The notes under the pieces: model-generated
Databases searched by the model: none
What the model was told of the DNA's origin: nothing
What the model saw: the letters and a program-made list of their open reading frames with translations, nothing else
Assembly (NCBI GenBank): GCA_030674185.1
Contig: CM060312.1
Coordinates: forward strand, 55,786,405 to 55,850,404
Source of the DNA: Monoplex corrugatus
Lineage: Eukaryota > Mollusca > Gastropoda > Littorinimorpha > Ranellidae
Reading direction: 5' to 3'
Length of the DNA stretch: 64,000 bases
Shown: positions 1 to 12,700 of the stretch, piece by piece
How positions within the stretch are numbered: the stretch's first letter is position 1
Layout: the number at the start of each line of letters is the position of its first letter
Translations under genes and position numbers: made by a program

Positions 1-20
1 TATATGTGTATGTGCAACAG

Positions 21-160
21 ATTCATCCTTACTCAGGCCCCAGCAAGGGAGGTACCCGTCTGACTGTGATTGGTGAGAACCTGGGCATCAAAGAAGAAGA
101 CGTCAAAGTGGATGTGGATGGAGTAAAATGTGTTCTTCAAGAGTTTGTGGCCCCTAGAAA
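21..160 (+). CDS. PLXNA: Plexin A exon 1 of window: start of an IPT domain
   Basis: The acceptor is TGTGCAACAG and the donor GTGAGT. The exon encodes [20 protein letters not shown] and on to APRK. SGP-x2-GGT-x-LT-x2-G-x-NLG is the hallmark opening of a plexin IPT/TIG fold. It ends after two bases of a codon. Confidence 0.93.
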
Positions 161-921
161 GTGAGTGTGCTTTGTGTAAGCATTTCCAGATATGATACAG
201 ATTGTTAGTGGCCAGTGGAAACATCATAACTACATAACCTTTCCACCGTGTCACCCTGTCTACTACTGTCCTGCACAAAGCAGGGTGATAGAGTGAAAGA
301 GTCAGCCAAAGGGAGAATAACAAGCAGGGCTCCCAGTTTTCGTTTTTTTTTTTCCTCAGAAATCCCGAAATTATGCAACCCTTGGCAGTCCTTTACATTT
401 TTTAGATTCCTTAAACTGAATACAGCAAACATATAATTTCAGTGTTTCCACCAGCCATTCATGAAATGTTTCGTGTTCATGTCTAATGCATCTGTGCCCT
501 TCTTTTTTTGTGATCTTCTGTAAACTTTAAAACAACTTTGTAAAGAATGTGAATGCTCAATCTGATAAAACGGTTTATTTTCTAATTCTTTATCTTTTAT
601 CCTTCGTCAGATGTGCTTGACAGAATTGCAAGCTGTCTTGAACTGTTTTCTTTCATCGTCATTGTTTACTCTACCCCCCTCTTCCCCCTGCCTCACACAT
701 GCCCGGCAGTATTTACAAAATCGTCTTAAACCATGTTTTTTTCATCACCTTTTCTGTCCCTTTGCAAAGCTGTCTTTATGTTGTCTTATTTCTTCATTCT
801 TCGAATGTTGGATACAGTTTATGTCATTTTCCTTTTATTCCTAAACACATGTCAACACCTGCATACACACACATACTTAAATTCATTCTCACGCACGCAT
901 ACACACATGCACACCTACACA

Positions 922-1001
<80 letters not shown>

Positions 1002-1048
1002 TTGTCTCACACACACGCACACACATACACACACACACTTACATTCAT

Positions 1049-1096
<48 letters not shown>

Positions 1097-3044
1097 ACAT
1101 GCACACATGTAACACACACACACATGCACACACATGTAACACACACACACACACACACGCACCACACACAACACACACACATGCCGTCTAATATCACTCA
1201 TAGTGAACAGATGTTAAATTAAAGAACGAACGAACACACACATGCATAATATCACTGAACCTGTGCTTACAAAAGCAAAATGTGATGTGTTTCAGGATTG
1301 TGTGTGAAACTGGAGCAGCCAGTATGCAGTCACAGAAGGGTAAAGTTCGTGTCATCGTTGGCAACACCCACAGTGGTAGCTCTGCCAAAGAATTCCGCTA
1401 TGTGGTAAATGTTTACTTTCATTTCTTTCTAAATAAATCATATTTTGCTCTCTCCCTCACTCTTCGTCTCCCTCTCTATCACTTTCTCTGTCTTGACTTT
1501 CCCTCTCTCAAGTAGTTGGAGGATGCAGGCTGTGCATATGCAGTTCGATGTGGACTACCCCTCCACAATACTGTGCATATATACATGTTCCAAATGATGA
1601 GCAACAAGCTCAGATGGGATATCTTATCAGTTGAGGTGTTACAAGAATAAATGGTTGTACTGTTCTTTTACATTATCCACAAGAGCATACATGTTTGGAC
1701 GATTCATTTTGGGTGTGAGTACATACTCCTTTTTTGTGGTCATTGATTCTGCAACATATGCCACATGTAAGCATTGGTACATCTGTTCATATTCTCAGGA
1801 GTTGCTTTGAGCCAAATGTTTCAGTATTATACACATTTTACAAAATATAGGAGTTTGGTGGGAGTTTTTTAAGTAGAGTTTATTGTGTAGATGAAAATTA
1901 CTAAAGCAATCCAGTTAGAATAAATGTTTCCATTTACTTGTTGTTTTGCAAGCTGTAATATTCTTTCTTAAAATGCGTAGGAATGATATAGTACTTTTTT
2001 TGCTTAAAAAACTGGGTAATTTTTGCACAGTCTACAGAAATTTTTTTTGAAAGCTTTGTTATTTTGAGACACAGTAGAAGAAGAAGACAGAAACATCATC
2101 TCTTTGTTGGAGTTGTCTTACATTTTAGTTCATCGTTTTTTTTAGATAGGAAACATTAAGTTTTAAGGTGCAAGGAAGAGCAGGGAGAGATGTTTTCATT
2201 ATACCTGCTTGATAGCTGTAAGCTGCAAGAACGGGACATGGAGTTTGTTAAAAAGGGGTTCATCGCGGTTTGAAAATCTTTTATGCACTCCACTCAGATC
2301 TGTCAGCAATTATCCTGCTGACTCCTTAATCTCACTCAAAACATGGAACTCAGGGAGAGGGGTGGGGGAGCAGGTTGTATGAAACGCTAAGCTGACATCA
2401 ACAGAATGATTGAACCATTAATGTCGCTTGTGAGCAGGCCAGTAAGTGGGTTGGAATCAACCCTTTGACTCCCTCACCCTATCCACCAACTGCAAAAACT
2501 TAACCCTTTGACTCCCTCACCCTATCCACCAACTGAAGAAACTTAACCCTTTGACTCCCTCACCCTATCCACCAGTTTCATGCAGGAAGCTGGTGGATAG
2601 GGTGAGGGAGTCAGAGGCTTAAGTTTTTGCTTTGCTAACCCAGTTGAAAATGCAGGATGCTGGAGGACAAGGTGCGGGAGTCAAATCAAAGGGTTAAACT
2701 TGATTCATCAGATCTTGAGTCCATGGCTCCAGGAAGTTTGTACATGGTTGTTCTAAATCCCAAGTATGGCTCGAAGATTTTGACCAAAACATAGAAGAGC
2801 TGTTTTTAAAAAAAAATTTTTTTTATAATATTGACAAGACACAAAGCGCTGTGTGTACAGGAACCTGAAATCATGGACATCATCCCCAACGTTGGCCCTA
2901 TGGATGGAGGCACTCGGGTCACCATTGTTGGAAACCACATGGATGCTGGCACCTCCATCAGTGTCACCATTGGAGCAAACATGCCTTGTCTGAATGTTAC
3001 CAGGTTCGTGTGTAATAATATGTAAGCAGGGTGTGGGTGTGTGT

Positions 3045-3091
<47 letters not shown>

Positions 3092-5597
3092 AGGGGGGTG
3101 GGAGGGTTGGAGGATGGATTGAAGGTTGGGAAAAGGGGAAGAGAGTGAAATGAAGCTTGGATCATTTTATATAGTATTTTTCCGAGTGTGGAGATGTCAC
3201 TTTTAGAAGCTGAAGCTGAAAACTTGGATATGTATGCTATCTAAAGGTAAAAAGATATTTTGATACAGTCAGATCTTTCACATTAAGCCCTAAATTTATC
3301 AGCTGTAAGATTTCACATTTGTTTTGGCAAGTTTCACTTTCATTTTTCTTTAACATTTTGTGTTTTATGGTTGGTCATGGCTCCAGGGGTTGACTTGTAT
3401 TTACGGTGTTTGCGATTGCCTCTGTTATGTTTGATCTATGAACTTGGCTTATTTCATGAATTAAGTGAAAAAAAGGGCTTAATTCATGAAATAAATAAAG
3501 CATTTGGTCGCTTTATTCATGAAATAAGCAATGCATTTGCTTATTTTATGAAATATTGTGAAGTGCTTAGATCTCTTCATCTTGTGCTGTACGAGTAGAC
3601 ATTATTATCATTATGGGAGCTATCTTCTGTTATTTATTTGTTACGTATTATGTGTTTAATATCTGATTATTCTTGTGTTTTGTGCATGTCCAGTCTCAGT
3701 GAAAAGAACCTGACATGCATCACAACCAACAGCACCGAGTCATTAGACCAAACACACCGTATCAACATCACCTTTGATCGCTTTTGGGTACGCAGTCCGA
3801 GCTACATCACCTTCACCTACGTTCCTAATCCCACCATCAATGGCATTGACCACAAGGAATCCATTTTGAGGTCAGTATGGTCAGATTGCTCAGTATTACA
3901 CAAATCTTGCTTGTGACTGCTCTGGTCAGTCTGAAAGTTTTAATCTCTTGTGTTGTAAATTTTACAATTATTACCAATTCTGTTGACTAAAAATAATAAA
4001 AATCATAGCCCATAGTGAAAGGTAGAAATCATTCAGAGTTAAGCAAAGTGTTGTTTTGCCCTTCTGATATTGGTTGTAAAAACAGACAAATAGGAAAATA
4101 CTATGTGTATAAGTGGCACTGGCTATGAAACTTGTGGATTTTTTTTTTTTTTTTTTTTTTTTGTGGTTATGAAAATGACAGTAAATGTTTCTTTTGATTT
4201 TCAAAGTGTTCAATTTTGCCATCACAGAGAATTTTGAATATATCTGTGTTTCTTTTGGTTTAATTTTCAAAGCATTCAGTTTTACCATTTCAGAGAATTT
4301 GATTACATCTTTATGTGAAAATATTAAAGAAATGACTATCAAAATGCTACAGCAGCTGACACTTGATCACAGCCAGTTGTGCTTTTGACTGTATATGAAC
4401 ACTGTTGGGCTTTGTGTGGAATGTCCAGTATCCTGCTTACACCATGCTATAGTGGCTGAAATTATGATGTTTCATTACAGTGGTGGCTTGAAAATCACAG
4501 CCATTGGACAACTGTTGGACCGCATCCAGTCACCAAAGATGATTCTGTGGTACAACAAGACACCCTATGAAAATGTAAGACAATGAACAGTTGTTGTTTT
4601 GATGGTGGTGAAAATGGTGGTGGTGGTTGTTTTGATGGTGATGGTGGTGGTGGGTGTTGAGTGAGAGGGACAGTGATTTTGACAAGGAGACAGTTTCATA
4701 GAATCAGAAGCATTCATATTTTAGAATAGAGGTATGTGGTAGTCAGGTGTGTAAGATGTCAGATTTCCGGTCATAAAGTCTGGGCCTCAATCCTCCTTGG
4801 GTACCTCCTGCCTGGTTGGTAAGGGGTGGAGATTTTCTCCAATTTCCTTGATCAGCATGTGTGCAGACCTGTTAGTGCCTTAACACCCTTCTTGTACGTA
4901 TGCACATAGAGCATCAAATATACACTCCTGTATGTCCTGTCAGTGTTGGGTGACATATAGAAACTGAAAACATACAGCATGCACACAAACTTAAGATTGA
5001 GTATGCAAACTGTGCAGCTATGTATAGCCTGCACAGTGTGCACAAAAAACAATGTGCATCCACTTTAAAAAAATACATTTTTTAGAATGGAGAGACACTG
5101 ACTTTGTGCTTGAGTGAATTTTGTCTGTATGTGTATATACTCAGATGGTAATGATAAAGAAAATAACTATTTCCAGGGATAATAAAACTTTTGTAGGATT
5201 ATGCATTGTTCAGTGTTGTTTTCATTGTTAGGAAAGATCAGTGATATTTCAGTTCTGATGAAGGTGTGGAGAGTCTTTCTTTCTTTTTTTTAAACATATA
5301 TATATGTACTAGAATGTAGGAAAAAAAGTCACAGGAAAAAAAGTCACAGAAAAAAAGTCACAAAATTGAGTAGGAAAAAAAGTCACAGGAAAAAAAGTCA
5401 CAATCAACAAGCCTTCAAGTCAAGTTTATTTCATCTGAGCAGGATAATAATGTCATAGATTCAAGATAGTCAGTAAACGATTTTTAAACTGCAACAATAC
5501 CAGTCTAGCTCCTCTAGCTATATGCAGACCCCACTCATATGCATCAATTAAGATTAGGTCTCTCTCTCTCTCTCTCTCTCTTCTCCATCTCTCTCTC

Positions 5598-5635
<38 letters not shown>

Positions 5636-8600
5636 TCTCATCATCATGCGGAAGTGTTACACGCGGAAGTGCTACTCGCGGTAGTCTTACACACGCGATA
5701 GTGTTACACACGCGGAAGTGTTACACGCAGTAGTGTTACACGCAGTAGTGTTACTCGCGGTAGTGTTACACTCGTGATAGTCTTACACGCGGTATAGCTA
5801 TAGCTTTACAGGTTTAGCTGTGACTTTTTTTCCTGTGACTTTTTTTCCTGTGACTTTTTTTCTGTGACTTTTTTTCTGTGACTTTTTTTCCTGTGACTTT
5901 TTTTCCGATTACCATGTACTCAGATGGTGAGGATCAAGAAAATTATTTCCGGAGGTAACAAAACTTTAAAAGGATTATGTATTGTTCAGTAGTGTTTCTA
6001 TTCTTATGTAAGTTGAGCAATTTTTCAGTTGTAGAGGGTGTTTATTTTTGTTTCTAAATGTCATTAAAATCATTCCTGAATACAATTATTCTTTTCTGAT
6101 TGGAAATAGAAAATTTACTGATTAGGTAAGTTCCTGGCAGTTTTCATCTATGTCATGCATATGTTTGAGTATTGACTGATCAACGTTCTTCTCAACAGAC
6201 ATGCGAAAAATCGACAGATGGCAGGCATATGGTGTGTCTGACACCTAAGGTTCCTATCCCAGAGGAAGAGCTGAAAAAAGGCAAGTCCAGGGCCCTGGCC
6301 TATGGATTCCAGTTGGATGGGTTCAATCCTTGCGCAACTTGACAGCCATCAGTTATGAGGATCACCGCATGATTGAGGTCTTCCCTGATCCCAAATTTCT
6401 AGAATTTGATGGAGGACAGAAGGTCCATCAAGAGAAGAATGAACTGCTGGTTGTTGAGGTATGGAAGGAAAAAAGTTATTATTTTACAAAAATTGATGTT
6501 GATGGTATTTAGCAAAAATAACTCTGCTTACTCATTTTGTTAGAATTCATTGAGATAAAAATTGTTCATGTAAATGTCGTTTATTTTCGTAGAATTTTGC
6601 TCTCACTGATTATTGTTTATTAATGTTTACAATATTTTGAAAGTATTGGCTATCTCCAAGTTTATCAGCCATGTGCTTTACTCATTGTTTGTGAGAAATC
6701 CAGAAAATTTACAGAAAAAAAATGGTAAAGATCAGAAAAGTTTATACAGAGAAAACAAAGAATATAAACATATGTTTAGTTTAACTCTTTGGAGACGTAA
6801 CAGCGGATATTCCGCTGCAGCTGGCCATACCATTAGAGACGTGACAGCGGACATTCCGCTGCAGCTGGCCAAACCATTAGAGACGTGATAGCGGATATTC
6901 CGCTGCGGTTTTTAAAAATAGATGCAAGCCGGTCGCTGGTCTAGGGAACTAACTACACATATAGGAACACTCTTTGGTATCTTCTGAAGTGTTTGTTACT
7001 TCCCTTGCATTGATTTTATCCCGATTAGTTACAGTTTTTGCCTTTATCCAAACCAACCGGAGTGACTGTCCTTGCACCAAAATGGCGACATTTAGGCCTT
7101 CTTCTTCTTCTTCAAAGGATAGTCATAATCACTTTGCTGCTTCACCTGTGTGAAAACAAAGCTGTGTTTGTTCTTTTATATCTTCTGGTCATACCAAGGA
7201 CTTGTGATTACCTGGATTTCTGGATTACCTGGTCAAGAATGGATGTTTTACTGACTTTATGTGTTGGATTACTGTCAATCAAAAACTTCTTTCCCAGAGC
7301 CAAAACCCTACCCCATTTCACCTTTTAGGAAGGTAAGTAGAATAGATGTATTGTCCTTGTATGTAGCTTCAGCTCAAAGAGCGTAAATTGAATTTTATTT
7401 TGATATAAAATATGTTCTTGTGCTGTAAAATCTGTATTTTTGAGAATTTTTTTTAAAAAACCCAAAATCTTGCGTCTCCAAGGGTTGTGGCAGTTCCCGT
7501 TGATCGCGTCCACAGTGGTTGTGCAAGGCAACTATATTACGTCTTCAAAGAGTTAATAGAGTGAGATGATACAACAGAAAGATTTGTTAATTCTGGCTCC
7601 AGTTGAGATTTGTTGATTGTGGTTCTCATCATAGCACTTGAAATCTGTCAAGTTTTATTGTATCCCTGGTTACATAGTGCATATGATTTTGTCTGACTAG
7701 GGCACAAAGTTAGGCCCTCTACGGAACCATGATGTGACCATCACAATTGGTCAGGAAAACTGTACAGAGGTCAATGTGGCTGCGACCATTGTGACATGCA
7801 CACCTCCGCCCACCCAGCCACATTCTTTAGTGGGCAGTGAACTGCCAGAAGTTGTGGTAAGTTTGATTGATGTTTTGATTTGTTTTAAGCCTTTCACTTC
7901 CTCATCTTATCCACCAGCTTTCTGCAGGAATCTAGGAGACAGTAGAGTGAAAGGGATCATTTTTGATTCAGGTCATTCATTAATTTTGTTTTGGTATGCA
8001 GTTTGAAAATTATCACATTATTGGTCTGTTGAGGGGAAAACAGCTAAAATGCATTTCATTTCCAGGAATTCTATTTCAGTCTTAATGAAAGGTGTTTTGT
8101 TGTTGTTGTTTGTTTGTTTGTTTGTTTTTTGTCCTTAACTATTCCATTGAAACAAGGAATTTATAGAGCTCATCGTATGTTTGGTTTATCTGCAGCTGGA
8201 CTTGCTCTTTTCTTTCATCTTCTGTCCCTTGTTACTGTTTTTGTTGTTGTAAAATTTTATTTTGTATTAGTTTCAGACATATAATTATTATACCTATATA
8301 CTTTGTTTTTATGGGATGAACAATTGATATTGAGAGATATTTTTCAAGCTTTTTTGTTGTTACTTTGTTAGCAAAATCTTTCCCATATAGTACTCAAAAA
8401 AACAAGAATTCCTGATTGAATTTTTCTTCATTATCCGAAAGTGTGAAAATTTTATTGGTTTGAGTTTTTCTTCATTGTGTATATAGTGCCGATTGTTTCC
8501 ATTCCACTCATTTGTGTAAAAGGTAGACTGTTTCAAATGGCAGGTGACTGTGGGCAACTTGACCTTTCCTGTGGGTGTGTTGCGCTATGAGGAGCCAGAG

Positions 8601-9637
8601 GTACTGTCGTTCCCCGCTATCATTGCCATCGCTGTTGGTGCTAGTGTTCTGCTGATTGTGTTGGTGATTGTCTGCATCCTGTATCGCGTCAAGTCACGCC
8701 GCAACGATGACATGATGAAGAAGATGAGGATTCAGATGGACATGCTGGAAGCCAGAGTTGCCAATGAGTGTAAAGAAGGTCTGTTGGGTCCTATTGCCTT
8801 TAGTTTTTGCAGACAGTTGCATGAAAAATACTTGTAAAACAGTGTTCAGGAAATAACTGAAAAATGTTGATAAAGTAGTGTTTAGTGGTGAATATAAAAA
8901 TGTCTTCTGTGAGTTCTGTTTGGGGTACGCTATATGTTCTGAGGTATATCTATTATTTCATAAGCGTGTACAGTGTTATTAAAATGTTTTGTAAAGCCTA
9001 TTGGCCATTTCTTAAAAGACTCCCAAATAGATGCGGAAACACTGCAGACACTTGGAGGAGCTCCTTGTAAGATGCTTAGTATTTTCACTGCAGCTGAATT
9101 TTGTTTTTTGCATACACTAAGATATTGATTTGCAGGAAAACTCCAAAGAGGATGATGCTAATAACACTTTTTATGCACTGTGAAACCAACTGAATAAGCT
9201 TCATTCATATTGAGTAAACGAGGAAAATTCATTTTATGAGACATATCCATTATTCAGTTTTTTTTCTTGACATCAGGCAAACAAGAATGTAAGAAATACA
9301 CTCAGGTATGAATGTCTGAAAGTTTGATTTTGTTCCCAAGTATCATGATTAAAACACACATTGACATCTAATAGAGACATTTGTCTTTCTTTTTTGATAT
9401 GTTACAGCATTTGCTGAGCTGCAGACAGACATGACGGAACTGACAAGTGACACATATGGTCAGGTGACCATACCCTTCTGGGATTATCGTTCCTACTGTA
9501 TGCGTATCATGTTCCCTGGCTCTGAAGACCACCCTGTTGTCAAAGATTTGCAGGTCTGTTTGTGTGGTGTGTTTGTGTTGGTTTGTCCATTTTGTTTTGG
9601 AGATGTGAGTGTGTGTGTTTGCGTGTGTATCTGTGCA

Positions 9638-9701
<64 letters not shown>

Positions 9702-12700
9702 GTGCGCAGATGTATATATTTGTTTGAATAACATGAGTGAATGAATCAAGCAAGACACATGATGTGTACATCAAAATCAGTTCACTTATCATCATAAATG
9801 TTGCCTATGTTTATTTGTGGCTCACATGTCCAAGTGTGTGCACTAAGATCTTCACAGTATCATGTTCGAAGAGTATTTGAGATTATTTCTCATCTTGAGC
9901 TGGTATGAAAGTCTTACTCTCTTCACCAAGATCTTCACGGTGTTATCTTTGAAGTGCAATTGAGGTTGTTTCTTATTCTGTGAATTGGTATGAAAGTTCC
10001 ACTCTTCAGGAACAACAAGTGGCTTACATATTGCATAGCTGATAAATAAACATACTTTTGTAATGCAAAAATGTTTCGTAATATTGTTTATTTTTGAGGC
10101 ATAGTTGAAATCTTTTTCACTTTATTTTGAAATTGTGTTTTATTTCAAAGTTTAGAATTTATATGTATTTCTTATTTCTGCATTGCCTTTCAACAATTTT
10201 CCATACCAAAATTGGCTTCATCAGTTAATTTGTTCAAATTGGCCACATACCCTCTCTCAGTAATTTTTGTTTCATTCATTTCAATATGTTCATTGTGTTA
10301 CAATGCCATATGAACGTAATAAGAAATGGCACTCTTAGTATTGTTGATTATACATGTGGATTAACTTTGCAGCTGGACTTTCGTCGTGACAGTGTTGAGC
10401 GAGGGCTTCGGATGTTTGCAGGCTTGGTCAGTAACAAGACTTTTGTGCTGACCTTTATTCGTACTCTGGAGACCAACAAGAACTTCCACCTGCGTGACCG
10501 AGTCAATGTAGCATCGCTCATCAGCGTGGCTTTGCAGACACAGATGGAGTATTCCACAGAGTGAGTCCTGTGATCACCGTCTTTTTATTCTGTTTAGTTG
10601 CGATTCAGAAGATACATGTAGTGTTCTTGGTTTTTGGCAAGTGTTATTGTTTATGTTGTTCGTTTGCACTCAGATTTCCTTCCTTTTCTCTCTGTCTCCT
10701 CCTCTTTCTCCTTCACTTTCTTCAATCTGTAATGTTTGAATTTCTATTTATTTACATTTTATAAAGGGCAGTTGTATTAATTATCTTTATGTTAACCAGA
10801 AATACATGAAAATACAGTGAAAATTCATACTTAATTAACAAAACAAGACAGAATCAGATTTTCAGCCAACTGGCCTTTGTTAGGTACACAAAAAAGAAAA
10901 CAAAGAAACAAATTCCGTACATTTAGGACAAAAACAGCAAGTTGTATAACTTCCCCATTACCTTTTCTAGCTCCGTTTAACTTCAGTAACCTGTTGTTTT
11001 TTCCTAAAACTACTGAATTTGTTTCTTCATTGTCTTCTGCATATGCTTGACAGGGGCCAGTTGGTTAAAATTTGTATCTGCCTTATTTCAGTAATTATAT
11101 ATGTGTCCTCATTGTATTTTTGTTTGTTTATTTATTTGTGTTATTTACTTGAACTCTACCAATCATACTGATAGTGGACAAAAATTTTTCTCTTTAAATT
11201 TAAAAAAAATCTTTTTTTTAATTTGTTTGTTTGAACTCATGGCAGTCACTTTGAATCACATCATCTTCATATTGTAGTGGACTGGAGACAGAGCTCTACA
11301 GTGCCCAAGAGCAGATGTACATAATGTTAATGGTTGTCTTATTACATGTCAGGTCTGTTAGTTTGGTGCTTATCCTAGCATCTTTCTCTGATGTATTATA
11401 TGTCAGTAAGAAAAGTGACTGCTTAAAAAATTCTGAAAGTTTCTTAAACAGTGTGTTGATTGGTATTTTCCAGGATTTTGAAAACCTTACTGGCAGAACT
11501 AATAGAGAAGACAGTGGAAAACAAGAACACACCCAAACTGCTACTGCGTAGAAACGAGTCTGTAGCTGAGAAAATGCTGACCAACTGGTTCACATTCCTG
11601 CTGTACAAATTTTTAAAGGTAAGGATCAGCGTTATACACATGCGCACATGTATGCACATGAACACACATAAACAACAAAAAGAAGTAAGATCTTGCAAAA
11701 ACTGATCCCTTGCTTTACATGTATGCATATGCACACACATCAATACCAACAAAAAGAAGTAAAATCTGGCAAAACTGATCCCTTGCTTTACATGTATGCA
11801 TATGCACACACATGAATACCAACAAAAAGAAGTAAATCTGGCAAAACTGATCCCTTGCTTTACATGTATGCATATGCACACACATGAATACCAACAAAAA
11901 GAAGTAAAATCTGGCAAAACTGATCCCTTGCTTTACATGTATGCATATGCACACACATGAATACCAACAAAAAGAAGTAAAATCTGGCAAAACTGATCCC
12001 TTGCTTTACATGTATGCATATGCACACACATGAATACCAACAAAAAGAAGTAAAATCTGGCAAAACTGATCCCTTGCTTTACATGTATGCATATGTCACA
12101 CACATGAATACCAACAAAAAGAAGTAAAATCTGGCAAAACTGATCCCTTGCTTTACATGTATGCATATGCAACACATGAATACCAACAAAAAGAAGTAAA
12201 ATCTGGCAAAACTGATCCCTTGCTTTACATGTATGCATATGCACACACATGAATACCAACAAAAAGAAGTAAAATCTGGCAAAATTGATCTCTTGTTTTA
12301 CTTGTATGCATATGCACACAAACTACCAACAAAAAGAAGTAAGATCTGGCAAAATTGATCTCTTGTTTTACTTCATGGATTGAAAAAGGTCCATTACTGT
12401 ACAGAGACAGTTTAGTGTGTTTCTTTCTGAGATTCTGGGTTATAAAAGACCTGTTAAAAAATCGTTATCCATTTCTGTGTTTTGTGTAACTAGGAAGTTT
12501 CTGCCCTATGAAGTATGTCAAGTCACATTGCATGCATTTTTCACTCAGATTTTTCTATTGCAGTTCAGCTTAGCATTAACCAGAACAGCTTGCACCATTG
12601 ATAGTACTGTTTGCTGCATTTATCTTGTCAGTATAGGATATGTATAGTTGGCTTGTGATAAGGAATTCATTAGATGATTACAGTTTCAGTAGTTCATGAA

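Larger units (their letters stand above)
1405..2860 (+). other. Plexin intron 2: interspersed repeats
   Basis: Holds a copy of repeat family C (about 2285-2445) followed directly by a TTAA-type hairpin MITE cluster (2461-2698). The remainder is AT-rich with no coding signal. Confidence 0.75.

Noticed and set aside
6199..6458. Programmed frameshift or separate exons in plexin exon 6
   Set aside because: No slippery heptamer or splice signals are present, and the length differs from the in-phase value by exactly one base at a homopolymer.
11444..12319. Several overlapping - strand frames of 67-157 codons with repeats of [11 protein letters not shown] and [12 protein letters not shown]
   Set aside because: They arise from the 73-bp minisatellite in plexin intron 11 and have no splice or homology support.
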